Shown: positions 1 through 10,484, counted from the first letter of the stretch. The stretch: DNA of 64,000 nucleotides from Clostridia bacterium (GCA_017536475.1 JAFXHH010000001.1:1-64000); one strand, 5' to 3'. Notes: a model not told the origin generated them from the letters alone. A program made the numbers and translations.

Positions 1-1
1 A

Positions 2-136
2 AAGCTTGAGACGCAGAACCCGATATATCTGAGGAATTCCGCCGAGGGACTTATCAATTTCCTTGACGAGCTGTTCGGTCAGGACAAGATGACCTTGTGT
101 AAGGACTTTATCCACAGACTGCAGAGAAATGCCTAA
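2..136 (+). CDS. C-terminal end of an unknown protein (partial)
   Basis: The last 44 codons of a reading frame that enters from the left edge and stops at TAA 134-136. The fragment is rich in charged and hydrophobic residues and looks like ordinary coding sequence that ends in an amphipathic helix. It lies 38 bases before the first surface-protein gene on the same strand, with no clear terminator between, so the two may share a transcript. The fragment is too short to assign a family. Confidence 0.5.
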   Translation, partial: KLETQNPIYLRNSAEGLINFLDELFGQDKMTLCKDFIHRLQRNA

Positions 137-174
137 AAAGGCAAAAAATAACATACTGTAAAGAAGTTTTAATT

Positions 175-3021
175 ATGAACAGATCAAAATTGATTATCAT
201 ACTAAGCTCAGCTATACTTTGTGTAGTAACGATATTGTGTGTGATGCTGGTGATGATACTTCCAAGCTTGACCGAGAATACGAACAAACTGATATTTGTC
301 TCTGATAGCCTTGAGAGCTACTACGACGGTAGCGTTTTAAAAGGCGAGAGCTGGTCGATGGTGTCGGGAGAGCTTAAATCGGGACATACGGCACAGGTGA
401 CCCTCGCGGGAAGTCAGCGCTACGTTGGAACGAGTCAAAATCTGATGCAGGTCAGAATCGTTGATTCGAACGGCGCAGACGTAACGTCGGATTACAATAT
501 AGAGTGTGTTCCGGGAACACTGACGGTCAAACCTGTAAATCTCACTATCACAAGCAACTCCAAAACCAAAGTATATGATGGCAAGCCGCTGTCTGACGAC
601 GGATACGTCGTGGTTCCCGCATACACCGTGCCGCCTCAGCACGAGCTGAACGTCGAGGTGACGGGATCTATAACCGAAATCGGTGAAACCGGCAATACTA
701 TATCCCGCGTTTCCGTATATGATTCCACGGGTAAGGACGTTACTTTCAACTTCAATATCATTGTCATCGAGGGCAAGCTTATAGTCACCGATGAAAGCGG
801 GCTTGATATGGGAGACGTTAACCTTGACCTCGACTTCGACGGCATTCCCGATCTCAATATAGATCTTGACGGCGATATGCTTGCCGATCTTAACATAGAT
901 CTTGACGGCGATATGCTTGCCGATTTGGATATAGATCTTGATGGAGATATGCTTGCCGATCTTGATATAGATCTCGACGGCGATATGCTTGCTGATCTCA
1001 ATATGGATCTTAACGGAGATATGATCCCCGACTTGAATCTTGATCTTGACGGCGATATGCTTGCCGATCTTGACATAGATCTTGACGGCGATATGCTTGC
1101 CGATTTGGATATAGATCTTGACGGCGATATGATACCCGATCTGAATCTTGACCTTGATGGCGATATGTTCGCCGATCTTGACATAGATCTTAACGGTGAT
1201 ATGGTCCCCGATTTAAATCTTGACCTTAACGGCGACATGGTCTCCGATCTTAACACGGACATTGACGGAGATATGGTGCCCGATATTAATATAGATCTTG
1301 ACGGAGACGGCAATCCTGACATAAATCTCGATGGTTTTCCGGGCTCGGGTATGCTCGATATAAGCGGAAATATAGGTGCAGGAGCTATTGGAGATCTTGG
1401 CGCGGGAGCAGAGAAGATAGTATGCTATAAGGTCACGGCAGATACCAACGACAAAGTATATCTTAAAATAGCCAATTTCGGAAGCTATAACGGTCAGCAG
1501 TGGGGAACACCCAATCAGTACGGAGAACTTATACTTTCACTCGGATCTGCCGAGTATCTGACGTCTATGGCAATGAATAATGTCGGCAAGGAGCAAAAGA
1601 CGTTAGACATAGAGATAATTAATGGTCAGGCAGTTATGCCGTACTATGCGTATATCCATGGCGCTCCATTTATAAATCAAAGTGACGTCCTTGTTTCGTA
1701 TGACTATGAATACGTTCATTTTGTATACTACAACAGCGGATATGAGAATGCAGTATTGCCCGACGACCTTTTGTGGTACGAGGAGCAGTACAGAAGCTTC
1801 GTTTATAACAATTATCTCGATATAGATGCGGAGACCTACGAATATATGCAGATGATAGCCGAGGCAAACGGTTTTTCATCAAGCGATCCAAACGTAATAC
1901 AAGCCGTGGCTTCGTATATTCAGCATGCGGCAAAGTATGATCTCAAATATGACAGAGCGCTCGATAAGGAAGACAATATAGTAATCAAATTCCTTGATGA
2001 ATATAAATCGGGTATATGTCAGCACTATGCCAGTGCCGCAACGCTTTTGTTCAGAGCTCTTGGAATACCTGCGAGATACACCGTGGGATTCGTTTGTGAT
2101 ACCGTTGCGGGAGAGACCGTAGAGGTCACCGCAATGCAGGCTCACGCTTGGGTCGAGGTCTATATCGACGGCATAGGCTGGATAGCGGTTGAGGTCACGG
2201 GAGGCACGGGTGGTTCGCAAGAAAAGCCTAACAAGATCACCGTAACCCCCGCAGCTTGTGAAAAGAAATACGACGGTCAGCCGCTTTTTGCTGAAAATAA
2301 GATACAGAATACGTTGGTCATTTCGGATTGGATCAGCAAGGGCTATACCTTTGTTCCCGTCGTTTCGGGAGAGAGGACCGAGCCGGGCAAATCCGAGAGC
2401 GTGATCACGGATCTTCAAATATACGATCCCTCGGGACAGAACGTTACCGACCAGTTCGAGATCGAATATAAGACGGGAGTCGTTCACGTATATATTGAAG
2501 AATTCTCCTTTGCGAGCATGGACATTCAGAAAGAGTACGACGGAACGTATCTTGAAGGAAATTCGTGGGACGTTTGGCTTGCGTGCGATAACTTCCCGTC
2601 ATACTATACCTGGGAGGCAAGTTCTTCTATTATTGCAAAGATCAAAAACGTGGGAAGCGTACAAAACTCCTTCAATATAAACGTTTTCAATGAATACGGA
2701 GAAGACGTTACAGATATGTACAAGATAGTAAGGCAGTGCGGAAGGCTGGAAGTAACACCTGTGAGCATTACCGTTACTGCGGGAAGTGCTACGGCGTCTT
2801 ATACGGGTGAGCCGCTCATTTGCAACGATATATTCGTTACAAGCGGAGCATTGGTCGAAGGAGAATATATATTTGATTACGTTGTCGAGGGATCTCAGAC
2901 CGACAGAGGTCGCTCGGATAACATAGTCAAGAGCATCGTAATATACAATTCCAATGGTGAGGACGTAACGGGTAACTACTCGATAGTCTTCCAAAAGGGA
3001 ACGTTGAAAGTAACCAATTAA
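175..3021 (+). CDS. Surface transglutaminase-like protein with MBG repeats and Asp-rich repeats
   Basis: A 948-residue protein. An N-terminal hydrophobic segment (about residues 5-32) anchors or exports it. Two MBG-like beta repeats follow (YDG near the start, DVTxxYNI...GxLxV at the end of each). Then come fourteen 12-residue Asp-rich units (residues 218-385), a transglutaminase-like domain (about 430-680) and three more MBG-like repeats. The putative triad is Cys615 (GICQHYA), His657 (AHAWVEV) and Glu673 (WIAVEVT), where most of the superfamily has Asp. MBG repeats are typical of secreted adhesive proteins. Whether this one cross-links proteins or acts as a protease cannot be told from sequence. 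It is followed 20 bases later by a larger paralogue and probably forms an operon with it. The ribosome site before ATG 175 is weak (AAAGAAG). Confidence 0.8.
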   Translation: MNRSKLIIILSSAILCVVTILCVMLVMILPSLTENTNKLIFVSDSLESYYDGSVLKGESWSMVSGELKSGHTAQVTLAGSQRYVGTSQNLMQVRIVDSNGADVTSDYNIECVPGTLTVKPVNLTITSNSKTKVYDGKPLSDDGYVVVPAYTVPPQHELNVEVTGSITEIGETGNTISRVSVYDSTGKDVTFNFNIIVIEGKLIVTDESGLDMGDVNLDLDFDGIPDLNIDLDGDMLADLNIDLDGDMLADLDIDLDGDMLADLDIDLDGDMLADLNMDLNGDMIPDLNLDLDGDMLADLDIDLDGDMLADLDIDLDGDMIPDLNLDLDGDMFADLDIDLNGDMVPDLNLDLNGDMVSDLNTDIDGDMVPDINIDLDGDGNPDINLDGFPGSGMLDISGNIGAGAIGDLGAGAEKIVCYKVTADTNDKVYLKIANFGSYNGQQWGTPNQYGELILSLGSAEYLTSMAMNNVGKEQKTLDIEIINGQAVMPYYAYIHGAPFINQSDVLVSYDYEYVHFVYYNSGYENAVLPDDLLWYEEQYRSFVYNNYLDIDAETYEYMQMIAEANGFSSSDPNVIQAVASYIQHAAKYDLKYDRALDKEDNIVIKFLDEYKSGICQHYASAATLLFRALGIPARYTVGFVCDTVAGETVEVTAMQAHAWVEVYIDGIGWIAVEVTGGTGGSQEKPNKITVTPAACEKKYDGQPLFAENKIQNTLVISDWISKGYTFVPVVSGERTEPGKSESVITDLQIYDPSGQNVTDQFEIEYKTGVVHVYIEEFSFASMDIQKEYDGTYLEGNSWDVWLACDNFPSYYTWEASSSIIAKIKNVGSVQNSFNINVFNEYGEDVTDMYKIVRQCGRLEVTPVSITVTAGSATASYTGEPLICNDIFVTSGALVEGEYIFDYVVEGSQTDRGRSDNIVKSIVIYNSNGEDVTGNYSIVFQKGTLKVTN
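826..1329 (+). repeat. Fourteen in-frame 36-bp repeats encoding a 12-residue Asp-rich unit
   Basis: Fourteen consecutive units of consensus DLDGDMLADLNI occupy residues 218-385 of the first surface protein. The units differ at many third codon positions while the amino acids stay the same, so the array is old and held by selection on the protein. The first unit (DLDFDGIPD) and the last (DLDGDGNPD) fit the classical DxDxDGxxD calcium loop. The twelve units between carry Met where the loop glycine should be. Confidence 0.9.
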
Positions 3022-3041
3022 CAAGATAAGGGCAGGTTTTT

Positions 3042-6000
3042 ATGCAGTACGATAGTTATCAAAAAAAGATCGATAAGGTAGCCTCGGTGCTGAGGTATAT
3101 CTTAAAGCATATCGTCAAGATATGTATAGCTACAGCCATAGTTATGGCTGCAACTGTAACCGTTCTTGCTACAAAGGGAATAATTATCAGCGAAGGCACC
3201 TGCCCGAAGACTGTCGCTTACGGTGAGGATTTCTCATATAAGGCGAAAGCCTTTCTTTCAGCGGTGGAGTATGAGTACTGTGCTTACGGTACGAGCAATT
3301 GGAGCACTGAAGAGCCATTTTTGCCGGGCAAGTACAGTGTTCGAACGGTGTCCCGTGCGTCGTTTGGTGCAAAGAGATACGGAAAAGCCGAAACCTTTAC
3401 GATCTTACCAAAGGATATCACCGTATATCCGTCTGAGACAAGGGTATACGGAGATAAAACGGTACCTGTGTCCGATCTTGTCACGGGCGACAGCTTTTCA
3501 GCTTGCGATTTTGATATTTTGAGTGTAAATGCCGAAACGCTGGTGGAAACGGTTCGTGCAGACAGCTCAAGTATAATTATAGTTAACGCAAACGGAGACG
3601 ACGTAACCAAAGCGTATAACATTACCGTCGAGACGGGAAAAGTTGACGTAACAAAACGCCCCTTGACCCTGAATATCGGTAGTAAAACGGCAGAATATGA
3701 TGGAAATCCGTTCTATTGTGAGGAATATGAGATAGCCGAGGGAAGTGTAGCCGAGGGTGACCGACTTGAGCTTTCGTTCGACGACTATGCAATGAACGTC
3801 GGTACAGTTTCAAACGATCCTATCATTACTCTGACTGATAAAGACGGTAAGGACGTGAAAAAATTTTACGAGCTGACCGTGCATTACGGAGAACTGACCC
3901 TGACGCCTCGCTATATCACGGTATCCACAAAGGACGGAGAGTATACGTACAACGGAAAAGAGCAGTTCCATTTAGAGCTTGAGGTCTCGGAGGGTGAGCT
4001 TGCGGCGAATCAGTATTTGATGCCGGGTGATGCGACCCCCGTTATAGACGCGGGAGAGTACGATAATGACGTATCGGCACGGATTTTTGATCTGTCGGGC
4101 AGAGAAGTGACGCGCAATTATGTCATTAGTTATGAATACGGAAAGATTACAATAAAAAAGAGACCGATAGTTATCACTACGGTAAGTGAAGAATTTGTCT
4201 ATGACGGTTACACCCATAGCAGAGCCGATGCGTATGGTGATAATCTTGTTGAAGGCCATGCGATTTTTCCGGAGGCTTGGATGGCGGGTTCATCGTCACC
4301 GTATCCTATCCCCTCAATTCAATACGTAGGTTCGATATCCAACACCTTTAGCTGTTTTATATCGGACATGATGCAACGTGACGTTACCGACAACTACGAA
4401 ATAACCTACGAATATGGAATTCTTACCGTTGTTCCGCGTCCTATAATAGTACGCACACAGAGCTACAAAGCTATGTATGACGGTGAGGAGCACAGCGCCG
4501 GCGGAGTGGATATCTTTTTGGATATGGATAGGGATGGAAAGCCTGACGAGTTAAATGATAATATAGATGATTCCTATATCAGTAATTCCCGTCCTGTGAC
4601 ACCGGACTCTTGGGTTGACTTTACTGAACCCGTCGTGTACTACTTCGGTCTGGCACCAACGGATAGCACACTTACTCTTTCACACACGTTTATTACCAAC
4701 GCAGGAACAAAAAAGAACGTATTGGAAATAGACATAGTTAGTTCCTATGGATCAGTTTTGGAAAATTATGATATTATTTACGAGTACGGCACTCTTGAGA
4801 TAACCAAACGTCCGATAACCGTGCAGCCCACCGACGTACAAGTTGTTTATGACGGTAAAACCCACGGAGGAGATGGTGTTTCGCTGACATCGTGGTCGTT
4901 GCCTCTTGTGAGTGGACACAACCTGCAATTTGACGGCACAGTAACAGGCTCGCGCGTTGACGCGGGCACGAGCGCTCTCGTTTTCGAGGGAGATTGCTTT
5001 GTATTCTCGGGTGAAGAGGACGTATCCTACAACTACGATATCACCGTTGAAACGGGATTTGTCGAGATCCTTCCCCGTCCTATATACGTTCAAACGGCAA
5101 GCAGTACAAAGATGTACGACGGCATCCCGCTGACCGACTCCAGATATAGCGTGTGGCATCCGGAATATGATAATGTAGTGCCTTGGTCATCGTGGATTAT
5201 GACCGATGCGGAACCGTTTACGGACGTGATAGCTCCGTTGTATTTTTATCTCGTTGAAGGTCACGAGCTTATTCTTACTACCGACGGTATGATAATCGAC
5301 GTGGGAACGGTTGAGAACACCGTATCCGAGTATAGAATTTTGTCGGGAGATGACGACGTTACTCATAACTACGATATCTACTTTGATTACGGCGAATTGA
5401 AGATCACTCCGAGAACCATAACGGTAGAGACTGCAACTAACACGTGGATGTACGACGATCTTGATCACAGTGATCTTAATTTCGGGGTCATATCCGAGAT
5501 AGATATTCTGGACACGCACACCTTGGAAGTCATCGGTTCTACTTCTATCAGAAACGCAGGAGAGGTGGACAACGTTCTTGATCTTGTGGTGCTCGATCAG
5601 TATGGTTGGGACGTCACCTACAACTACAAGATAACCTATAAATACGGAACGCTTACCGTTACTCCCAAGCCTATAACGGTGCAGACCGACTCAATGTCGT
5701 GGACGTATGAGGACGTGTATTTTTCGTACGAGTCTTACAGTATCACAGACGGAGAGATAATTTGGTATCATAGCTATTGGGCAGTCGAGATTGCAAGCAT
5801 TCGAGACGTGGGCTCGAAGGATAACGTCATCGCCATAGGAATATTCAATGGGGAAGAGGACGTTACGAAGAACTACGACATAACCTACGTTTACGGAACA
5901 ATAAGCGTTATTCCTCGACAGATAACGGTTACGTCTGACTCGCGGTCACGAGCGTATGACGGAACGAGATGGACGCATGGAAAATATACAATATCGGGCG

Positions 6001-7979
6001 AAGGACTCGTACCGTCGCACACGTCAGTGCTCTTGAGCAGCACTTGGATCTGTGAGATATCCTCCGTGCCCAATGAGGTCACAATACTTATATTTAGTCA
6101 AGAGGGCGACGTTACCGAGAATTATGCGATAACGTACGAATACGGAACGCTTGAGGTCTACGAGGGCGAAGATCCCGACGGCTCGGGAGACTCGGGAGAC
6201 TCGGGAGATCCGGATGGCTCGGGAGGCTCGGGCGGTTCGGGTGGTTCCGGAGAGCTTGATCTGAGTGGCGATATAAGCAGCGGACCTCTTGCAGACGGCG
6301 GAGAAGGTGAAGTTGTTCCGTCCTATATAATCTGGTCCACCAAGGATGGCAGAATATATTTGAGAATAAAGAGCTTTGGTGATTATAACGGCGGCGGATT
6401 CAACGAGGCGGTGGAATATCCCGTCCTGATAAACTCCAAATACTCGGCACTGTATCTCTCGTCCATAGCGCTTAAAGAGCGCGGAGACGCGTCTGACGTC
6501 ATCAAGATAAAATGCTTGAGTAGTCAGTACGTTCTTCCGTATTATGTAAATCCGTTTGTTGATGGCCTGTTTCAAACGAGCGACGTGATCGCATCGGGAA
6601 TGTTCAGCGATTACTATGAGCTTGACCTGTATACTCTTGAAGATATTGCGAGCCTGAGCCTTTCGGGTGAATACGCAGATTATGAGAGAGAATACCGCAG
6701 CTTCGTATATCAGAACTATCTCGCCATAGACGACGAGACTCTGAAATATATGCGGGAGCTTATTGCAACACAAGGATTCAGCGCCTCATCGGCAAGCGTG
6801 ATCAACGACGTTGCAAACTATATATCGGGTTCGGCAATATACGATATGGGATACGACAGGACGTTGGATGACAGCGAAAACGTAGTTATTGCATTCCTTG
6901 ATACCTATAAGAGTGGAATATGTCAGCACTACGCCGCATCCGCAGTTATGCTGTATCGTGCGTTGGGCATTCCCGCGAGATATACCGTAGGATATGCCGC
7001 AAACTCAACCGCGAATGAGTGGACCTTGGTCACAGGTATGGAGGCACACGCGTGGGTAGAGGTATACGTTGACGGAATTGGCTGGATAATGGTAGAGGTC
7101 ACGGGATCGGGCAATGATTTCGGAGATATGGAGCCTGAACAGACCGAAGATATGATCACTATAACTCCCCAGTATCAGTATAAGGAGTACGACGGATCCC
7201 CTCTGTACGCAACCAATGAAATATCCGTACCCTTCGAGCTTCAGGAGCTTCTTGATATGGGATACAGCTACAACGTAGTGGTAGTAGGCGAGCAGACCGA
7301 CGTCGGCACGGGCAAGAGCTATATCGAAAGCTTTACTTTGTACGACGAATACGGTAACGACGTCACAGATCAATTCAACATAAAGTATGAATCGGGATCA
7401 TTGGTCGTTGCCTCCTACACGGTAAAGATACTGCTTTATAAGCTTCAAAAATACTACGACGGAACTCCTCTCGTATTGACCAACGAGGATTATGAGATCA
7501 TAACCGAGCTCCCCGAAGGTATGACGCTGGATATAGACATCAACATAAGTCTTACCAATGCGGGATATCTTACTATGTCCGATATAAACAACAACATCGG
7601 CAAGTATATTACGTATACGATATATATGAACGGTGTCCCCGTCAATGATAGCGTTATATTGGTGGTAGACGTATACGAGGGAATGAGCGAGGATTATATA
7701 CCGATCAAAGTGGATCGCCTTGACTTAGAGCTGACGTCGGGAAGCACGTCCAAGAACTTTGATGACGAGGCTCTTGTATACGATAAGGTATATATATCCA
7801 AGGGATCTCTCGCTGAGGGCGATGAGCTTATAGCGCACGCTTCGGGAATGATCGTTGATCGAGGACAGGTGCCGAACGTCATTTTTGAGGATGAGGTTCG
7901 TATCGTCAATAGGTATGGAGAAGACGTTACCGACAATTATAATATCACACTTGTATACGGAACACTTACCGTGTACTAA
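3042..7979 (+). CDS. Giant surface protein with 13 MBG-like repeats and a transglutaminase-like domain
   Basis: A 1645-residue paralogue of the upstream protein. A hydrophobic segment at about residues 25-45 is preceded by Lys/Arg, which fits an uncleaved N-terminal membrane anchor. About ten MBG-like repeats (each opening near YDG and ending DVTxNYxITYEYGxLxV) precede a short Gly/Ser/Asp linker near residue 1050. The transglutaminase-like domain has Cys1294, His1336 and Glu1352. Three further repeats end the protein, and no LPXTG sorting signal is seen. Probable role: a long stalk presenting an enzymatic or adhesive head at the cell surface (inference). A terminator follows 14 bases after the stop. 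Confidence 0.8.
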   Translation: MQYDSYQKKIDKVASVLRYILKHIVKICIATAIVMAATVTVLATKGIIISEGTCPKTVAYGEDFSYKAKAFLSAVEYEYCAYGTSNWSTEEPFLPGKYSVRTVSRASFGAKRYGKAETFTILPKDITVYPSETRVYGDKTVPVSDLVTGDSFSACDFDILSVNAETLVETVRADSSSIIIVNANGDDVTKAYNITVETGKVDVTKRPLTLNIGSKTAEYDGNPFYCEEYEIAEGSVAEGDRLELSFDDYAMNVGTVSNDPIITLTDKDGKDVKKFYELTVHYGELTLTPRYITVSTKDGEYTYNGKEQFHLELEVSEGELAANQYLMPGDATPVIDAGEYDNDVSARIFDLSGREVTRNYVISYEYGKITIKKRPIVITTVSEEFVYDGYTHSRADAYGDNLVEGHAIFPEAWMAGSSSPYPIPSIQYVGSISNTFSCFISDMMQRDVTDNYEITYEYGILTVVPRPIIVRTQSYKAMYDGEEHSAGGVDIFLDMDRDGKPDELNDNIDDSYISNSRPVTPDSWVDFTEPVVYYFGLAPTDSTLTLSHTFITNAGTKKNVLEIDIVSSYGSVLENYDIIYEYGTLEITKRPITVQPTDVQVVYDGKTHGGDGVSLTSWSLPLVSGHNLQFDGTVTGSRVDAGTSALVFEGDCFVFSGEEDVSYNYDITVETGFVEILPRPIYVQTASSTKMYDGIPLTDSRYSVWHPEYDNVVPWSSWIMTDAEPFTDVIAPLYFYLVEGHELILTTDGMIIDVGTVENTVSEYRILSGDDDVTHNYDIYFDYGELKITPRTITVETATNTWMYDDLDHSDLNFGVISEIDILDTHTLEVIGSTSIRNAGEVDNVLDLVVLDQYGWDVTYNYKITYKYGTLTVTPKPITVQTDSMSWTYEDVYFSYESYSITDGEIIWYHSYWAVEIASIRDVGSKDNVIAIGIFNGEEDVTKNYDITYVYGTISVIPRQITVTSDSRSRAYDGTRWTHGKYTISGEGLVPSHTSVLLSSTWICEISSVPNEVTILIFSQEGDVTENYAITYEYGTLEVYEGEDPDGSGDSGDSGDPDGSGGSGGSGGSGELDLSGDISSGPLADGGEGEVVPSYIIWSTKDGRIYLRIKSFGDYNGGGFNEAVEYPVLINSKYSALYLSSIALKERGDASDVIKIKCLSSQYVLPYYVNPFVDGLFQTSDVIASGMFSDYYELDLYTLEDIASLSLSGEYADYEREYRSFVYQNYLAIDDETLKYMRELIATQGFSASSASVINDVANYISGSAIYDMGYDRTLDDSENVVIAFLDTYKSGICQHYAASAVMLYRALGIPARYTVGYAANSTANEWTLVTGMEAHAWVEVYVDGIGWIMVEVTGSGNDFGDMEPEQTEDMITITPQYQYKEYDGSPLYATNEISVPFELQELLDMGYSYNVVVVGEQTDVGTGKSYIESFTLYDEYGNDVTDQFNIKYESGSLVVASYTVKILLYKLQKYYDGTPLVLTNEDYEIITELPEGMTLDIDINISLTNAGYLTMSDINNNIGKYITYTIYMNGVPVNDSVILVVDVYEGMSEDYIPIKVDRLDLELTSGSTSKNFDDEALVYDKVYISKGSLAEGDELIAHASGMIVDRGQVPNVIFEDEVRIVNRYGEDVTDNYNITLVYGTLTVY

Positions 7980-7992
7980 TCCTTTAATCTAC

Positions 7993-8026
7993 AAGGACCG
8001 CAGGCATCAGCCCGCGGTCCTTTCTT
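7993..8026 (+). terminator. Rho-independent terminator
   Basis: A 9-bp GC-rich stem (AAGGACCGC with GCGGTCCTT, 7993-8001 and 8014-8022) has an inner GGC/GCC pairing and is followed by TTTCTT. It closes the surface-protein operon. Confidence 0.8.
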
Positions 8027-8064
8027 GAATAGAAATACTACTATGAAAAAATCTGTATGAGCAG

Positions 8065-8093
8065 TTGACAGATAGAAAATTTTTTGATAAAAT
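8065..8093 (+). promoter_or_regulatory. Sigma-A-type promoter
   Basis: TTGACA (8065-8070), a 17-base spacer and TAAAAT (8088-8093), 46 bases before the lipoprotein start. Confidence 0.75.
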
Positions 8094-8138
8094 GAATTTG
8101 TAGGGAATTAAGTTTATATTGAGATTGGAGGAATACGA

Positions 8139-10484
8139 ATGAAAAAACTGATTTCTGTGTTTCTGGTCCTTGCGATGCTGATCTGCGTTTTCGCATGCTG
8201 CGGCAGCAAGAACGATTCGGATATCGACTCACCGCCTGCTCAGTCAACAGATGGCAGTGGTGAAACTACAGATAGTATAGATGATACCAAAGACACCAAT
8301 GATACAGATGATACCGAAAATAATGACGATCCGATCATTTCTCCTACGCTCCCTGAGGGCTTGAGTGGCATTGATGCAATAAAACTCTTGCTTGCTGATG
8401 AACGCTTGAACGGAAAGCTGATAGAGGACGGCGACAGCATATTTGCGGGTGGAGAAGAGGCTCTGCGTGAGCTTGCTTCTCGCGCAAAGGAAAATCTCAA
8501 TGTGCAGATGCTCACGGTCTCGGGCAGTGCGTCCGCACGTCTCAAGCCGAGCGCTCTTTCGAGCAACGTAGTTAGTCTCGGCGACGCCCCCTCCGAAATG
8601 ACCGAATTTGACGAGTTCAGCCGAAATTACGAAGAATTTGAGCATACGACGAGAGTAATCGTTGATCAGGCAGAGCTTGCCGCGGATATGATCAAATTCG
8701 TAAAGAACTATATTCGTATACTCGATACGTGGGTCGAAAACCCTGCCGTGTATGATCAAGAATTGTATCTGCACGTGGAGGAAAACTCCGAAACCATTTT
8801 CCAAAGACACGCGGACTCGATTACTATTTGTCATCGATATAAGAACGAGCTCGGTGAGGATGTCTATGAGATCTGCACGCAGTCCAGCTTTGATATGCTC
8901 CGCTTTACGTACATAGCAGGCAAAAAATACGAGATGATCTATAGAATGAACGACGGAGCAAGATATCAAGGCATATCGGCCAATAACGACAAGGGTTATT
9001 GGGAAGTGTTTGATATGATCTACGATTCAGGCTGGGTGGAGTATCCGTTTGATACGAACTTCATCATTATGAAGGACGATATCTGCTACAAAGCGGGATA
9101 TAGTCTCCGAGAAGGCTCAAACATCAACTATACTATTACGACCGCTGATAGAAAATCCGATCTGATGCTTATTGGTGAAAATTCTTACACGACGCTTTTC
9201 GATGTAAAGCTCGCAGGATTTGAGGGATATTACGGCGTGGTAAATATCGTTCCCGGAAACATGGGAACCTTAAAGCTGGCAGACGGAACGCTGATCGAAA
9301 CGGGAGAGTTGGATATTTCGAGTTTGAATGATCAGTATACTGCCGCTATCAACGGAATATATGCAAGCGAATCGGCATTCGGGCGCGAGGGCAGCATAAT
9401 TATTACCATCAACGGAGAAGACTCCAAGGTTCGCCGCGAGCTGCTTATGGAGATATTGACAAGCTGGGGCATTAGCTGCAAATACGATATGTCTCATACC
9501 TTTGAGGCGGTAGATCGCGCGGGCAGTGAATTCGTTATGATGCGAAAGTATTTGAAATGGAACGGTCACGACGTTAACACCATGGAAGGATTGCTGGCAG
9601 GTGTGACTGTGGAAAGAGAGCTCTTTGATGAGTTTATTTCCAAGTATGATTCGATCAAGGATGCCCCCGTCGTTCAGATCGGCACCGAGGCGGCAGATCT
9701 TTTGGTACGGTTTGCGCCGATCGCTGATATTACGTGTGGGGAGATCTCAGCTAAAGGCCTCGAGGTCACTGTAAGCGATATTTCGCTCACGGTAAACGAT
9801 ATGCTTCTCTTTGTTGAGGATGAGGAATACAAGATTGCATTTGCAATGAAATCGCTTGACGAAGACGGAGGACTTACGCATATCGAAGTTGATACGGCTG
9901 CCGCGCTTTACGACGGTGCGGATAATCTGACCGTCACGGCGCAAGATCTGACGTTTATGCTTCCGATGCTCTCGCCCGGAGATTATAGTCTTGTTGCGTA
10001 CGTTGCTACCGCAGACGGAATCCGTTCGTCTATGTACACGGAGCTCGGTGTTACGAATATCAGCGACGAAGTGGTTAAGGAGGGCAATGTTCAGGCTACA
10101 GTCAAGTCCGAGGACGGTGTTCTTAAGGTGACCTACATAGAAACTCCGGAGGCAGTTGCCGTTATCGTAAGGGATGAGATCACCCCTTATGCCGAATTCT
10201 ACGAGCTTATGGCTGAAATTGCCTTTAATTATGGAATTCCTTCCGAGGATCTGATCCAAAAGGTTGACCCCGAAACGATGGACGCAACGGCACTTGTCGG
10301 AGATGAGGAAGATATCGAGAGTGGTATCTATATGATCCTTTACACCTCGAATAGCGGCGAAAAGACAGCACAAGGAAAGCTTTACGTCGAGTTCGAGCGC
10401 ATAGAGGCTCCCGAGGAGACCGGAGACGATACCGCTGAGCAGGTGACTTCGGAGGAGACCACAACATCTGACAACGGTCAGTGA
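8139..10484 (+). CDS. Large lipoprotein of unknown function
   Basis: A 781-residue protein with a lipoprotein signal peptide (MKKLISVFLVLAMLICVFAC, lipobox VFAC, acylated Cys20). A Ser/Thr/Asp-rich linker runs from about residue 25 to 65. The body has no motif I recognise. The region around residues 540-640 alternates short strands like an Ig-fold domain, and the tail (about 755-781) is again acidic and Thr-rich. A strong GGAGG lies 9 bases before ATG 8139. The gene has its own promoter and a terminator behind it, so it is monocistronic. It is probably anchored to the outer face of the membrane. No function assigned. Confidence 0.75.
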   Translation: MKKLISVFLVLAMLICVFACCGSKNDSDIDSPPAQSTDGSGETTDSIDDTKDTNDTDDTENNDDPIISPTLPEGLSGIDAIKLLLADERLNGKLIEDGDSIFAGGEEALRELASRAKENLNVQMLTVSGSASARLKPSALSSNVVSLGDAPSEMTEFDEFSRNYEEFEHTTRVIVDQAELAADMIKFVKNYIRILDTWVENPAVYDQELYLHVEENSETIFQRHADSITICHRYKNELGEDVYEICTQSSFDMLRFTYIAGKKYEMIYRMNDGARYQGISANNDKGYWEVFDMIYDSGWVEYPFDTNFIIMKDDICYKAGYSLREGSNINYTITTADRKSDLMLIGENSYTTLFDVKLAGFEGYYGVVNIVPGNMGTLKLADGTLIETGELDISSLNDQYTAAINGIYASESAFGREGSIIITINGEDSKVRRELLMEILTSWGISCKYDMSHTFEAVDRAGSEFVMMRKYLKWNGHDVNTMEGLLAGVTVERELFDEFISKYDSIKDAPVVQIGTEAADLLVRFAPIADITCGEISAKGLEVTVSDISLTVNDMLLFVEDEEYKIAFAMKSLDEDGGLTHIEVDTAAALYDGADNLTVTAQDLTFMLPMLSPGDYSLVAYVATADGIRSSMYTELGVTNISDEVVKEGNVQATVKSEDGVLKVTYIETPEAVAVIVRDEITPYAEFYELMAEIAFNYGIPSEDLIQKVDPETMDATALVGDEEDIESGIYMILYTSNSGEKTAQGKLYVEFERIEAPEETGDDTAEQVTSEETTTSDNGQ

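Noticed and set aside
131-145. GCC...GGC hairpin at the end of the first partial gene considered as terminator
   Set aside because: Stem of only about four base pairs and no proper T run.
636-1322. A 228-residue minus-strand frame rich in Ser/Arg
   Set aside because: It is the mirror of the Asp-rich repeat array; no ribosome site or family pattern.
826-1329. Repeat array considered as CRISPR
   Set aside because: Contiguous in-frame 36-bp units without spacers inside a protein gene.
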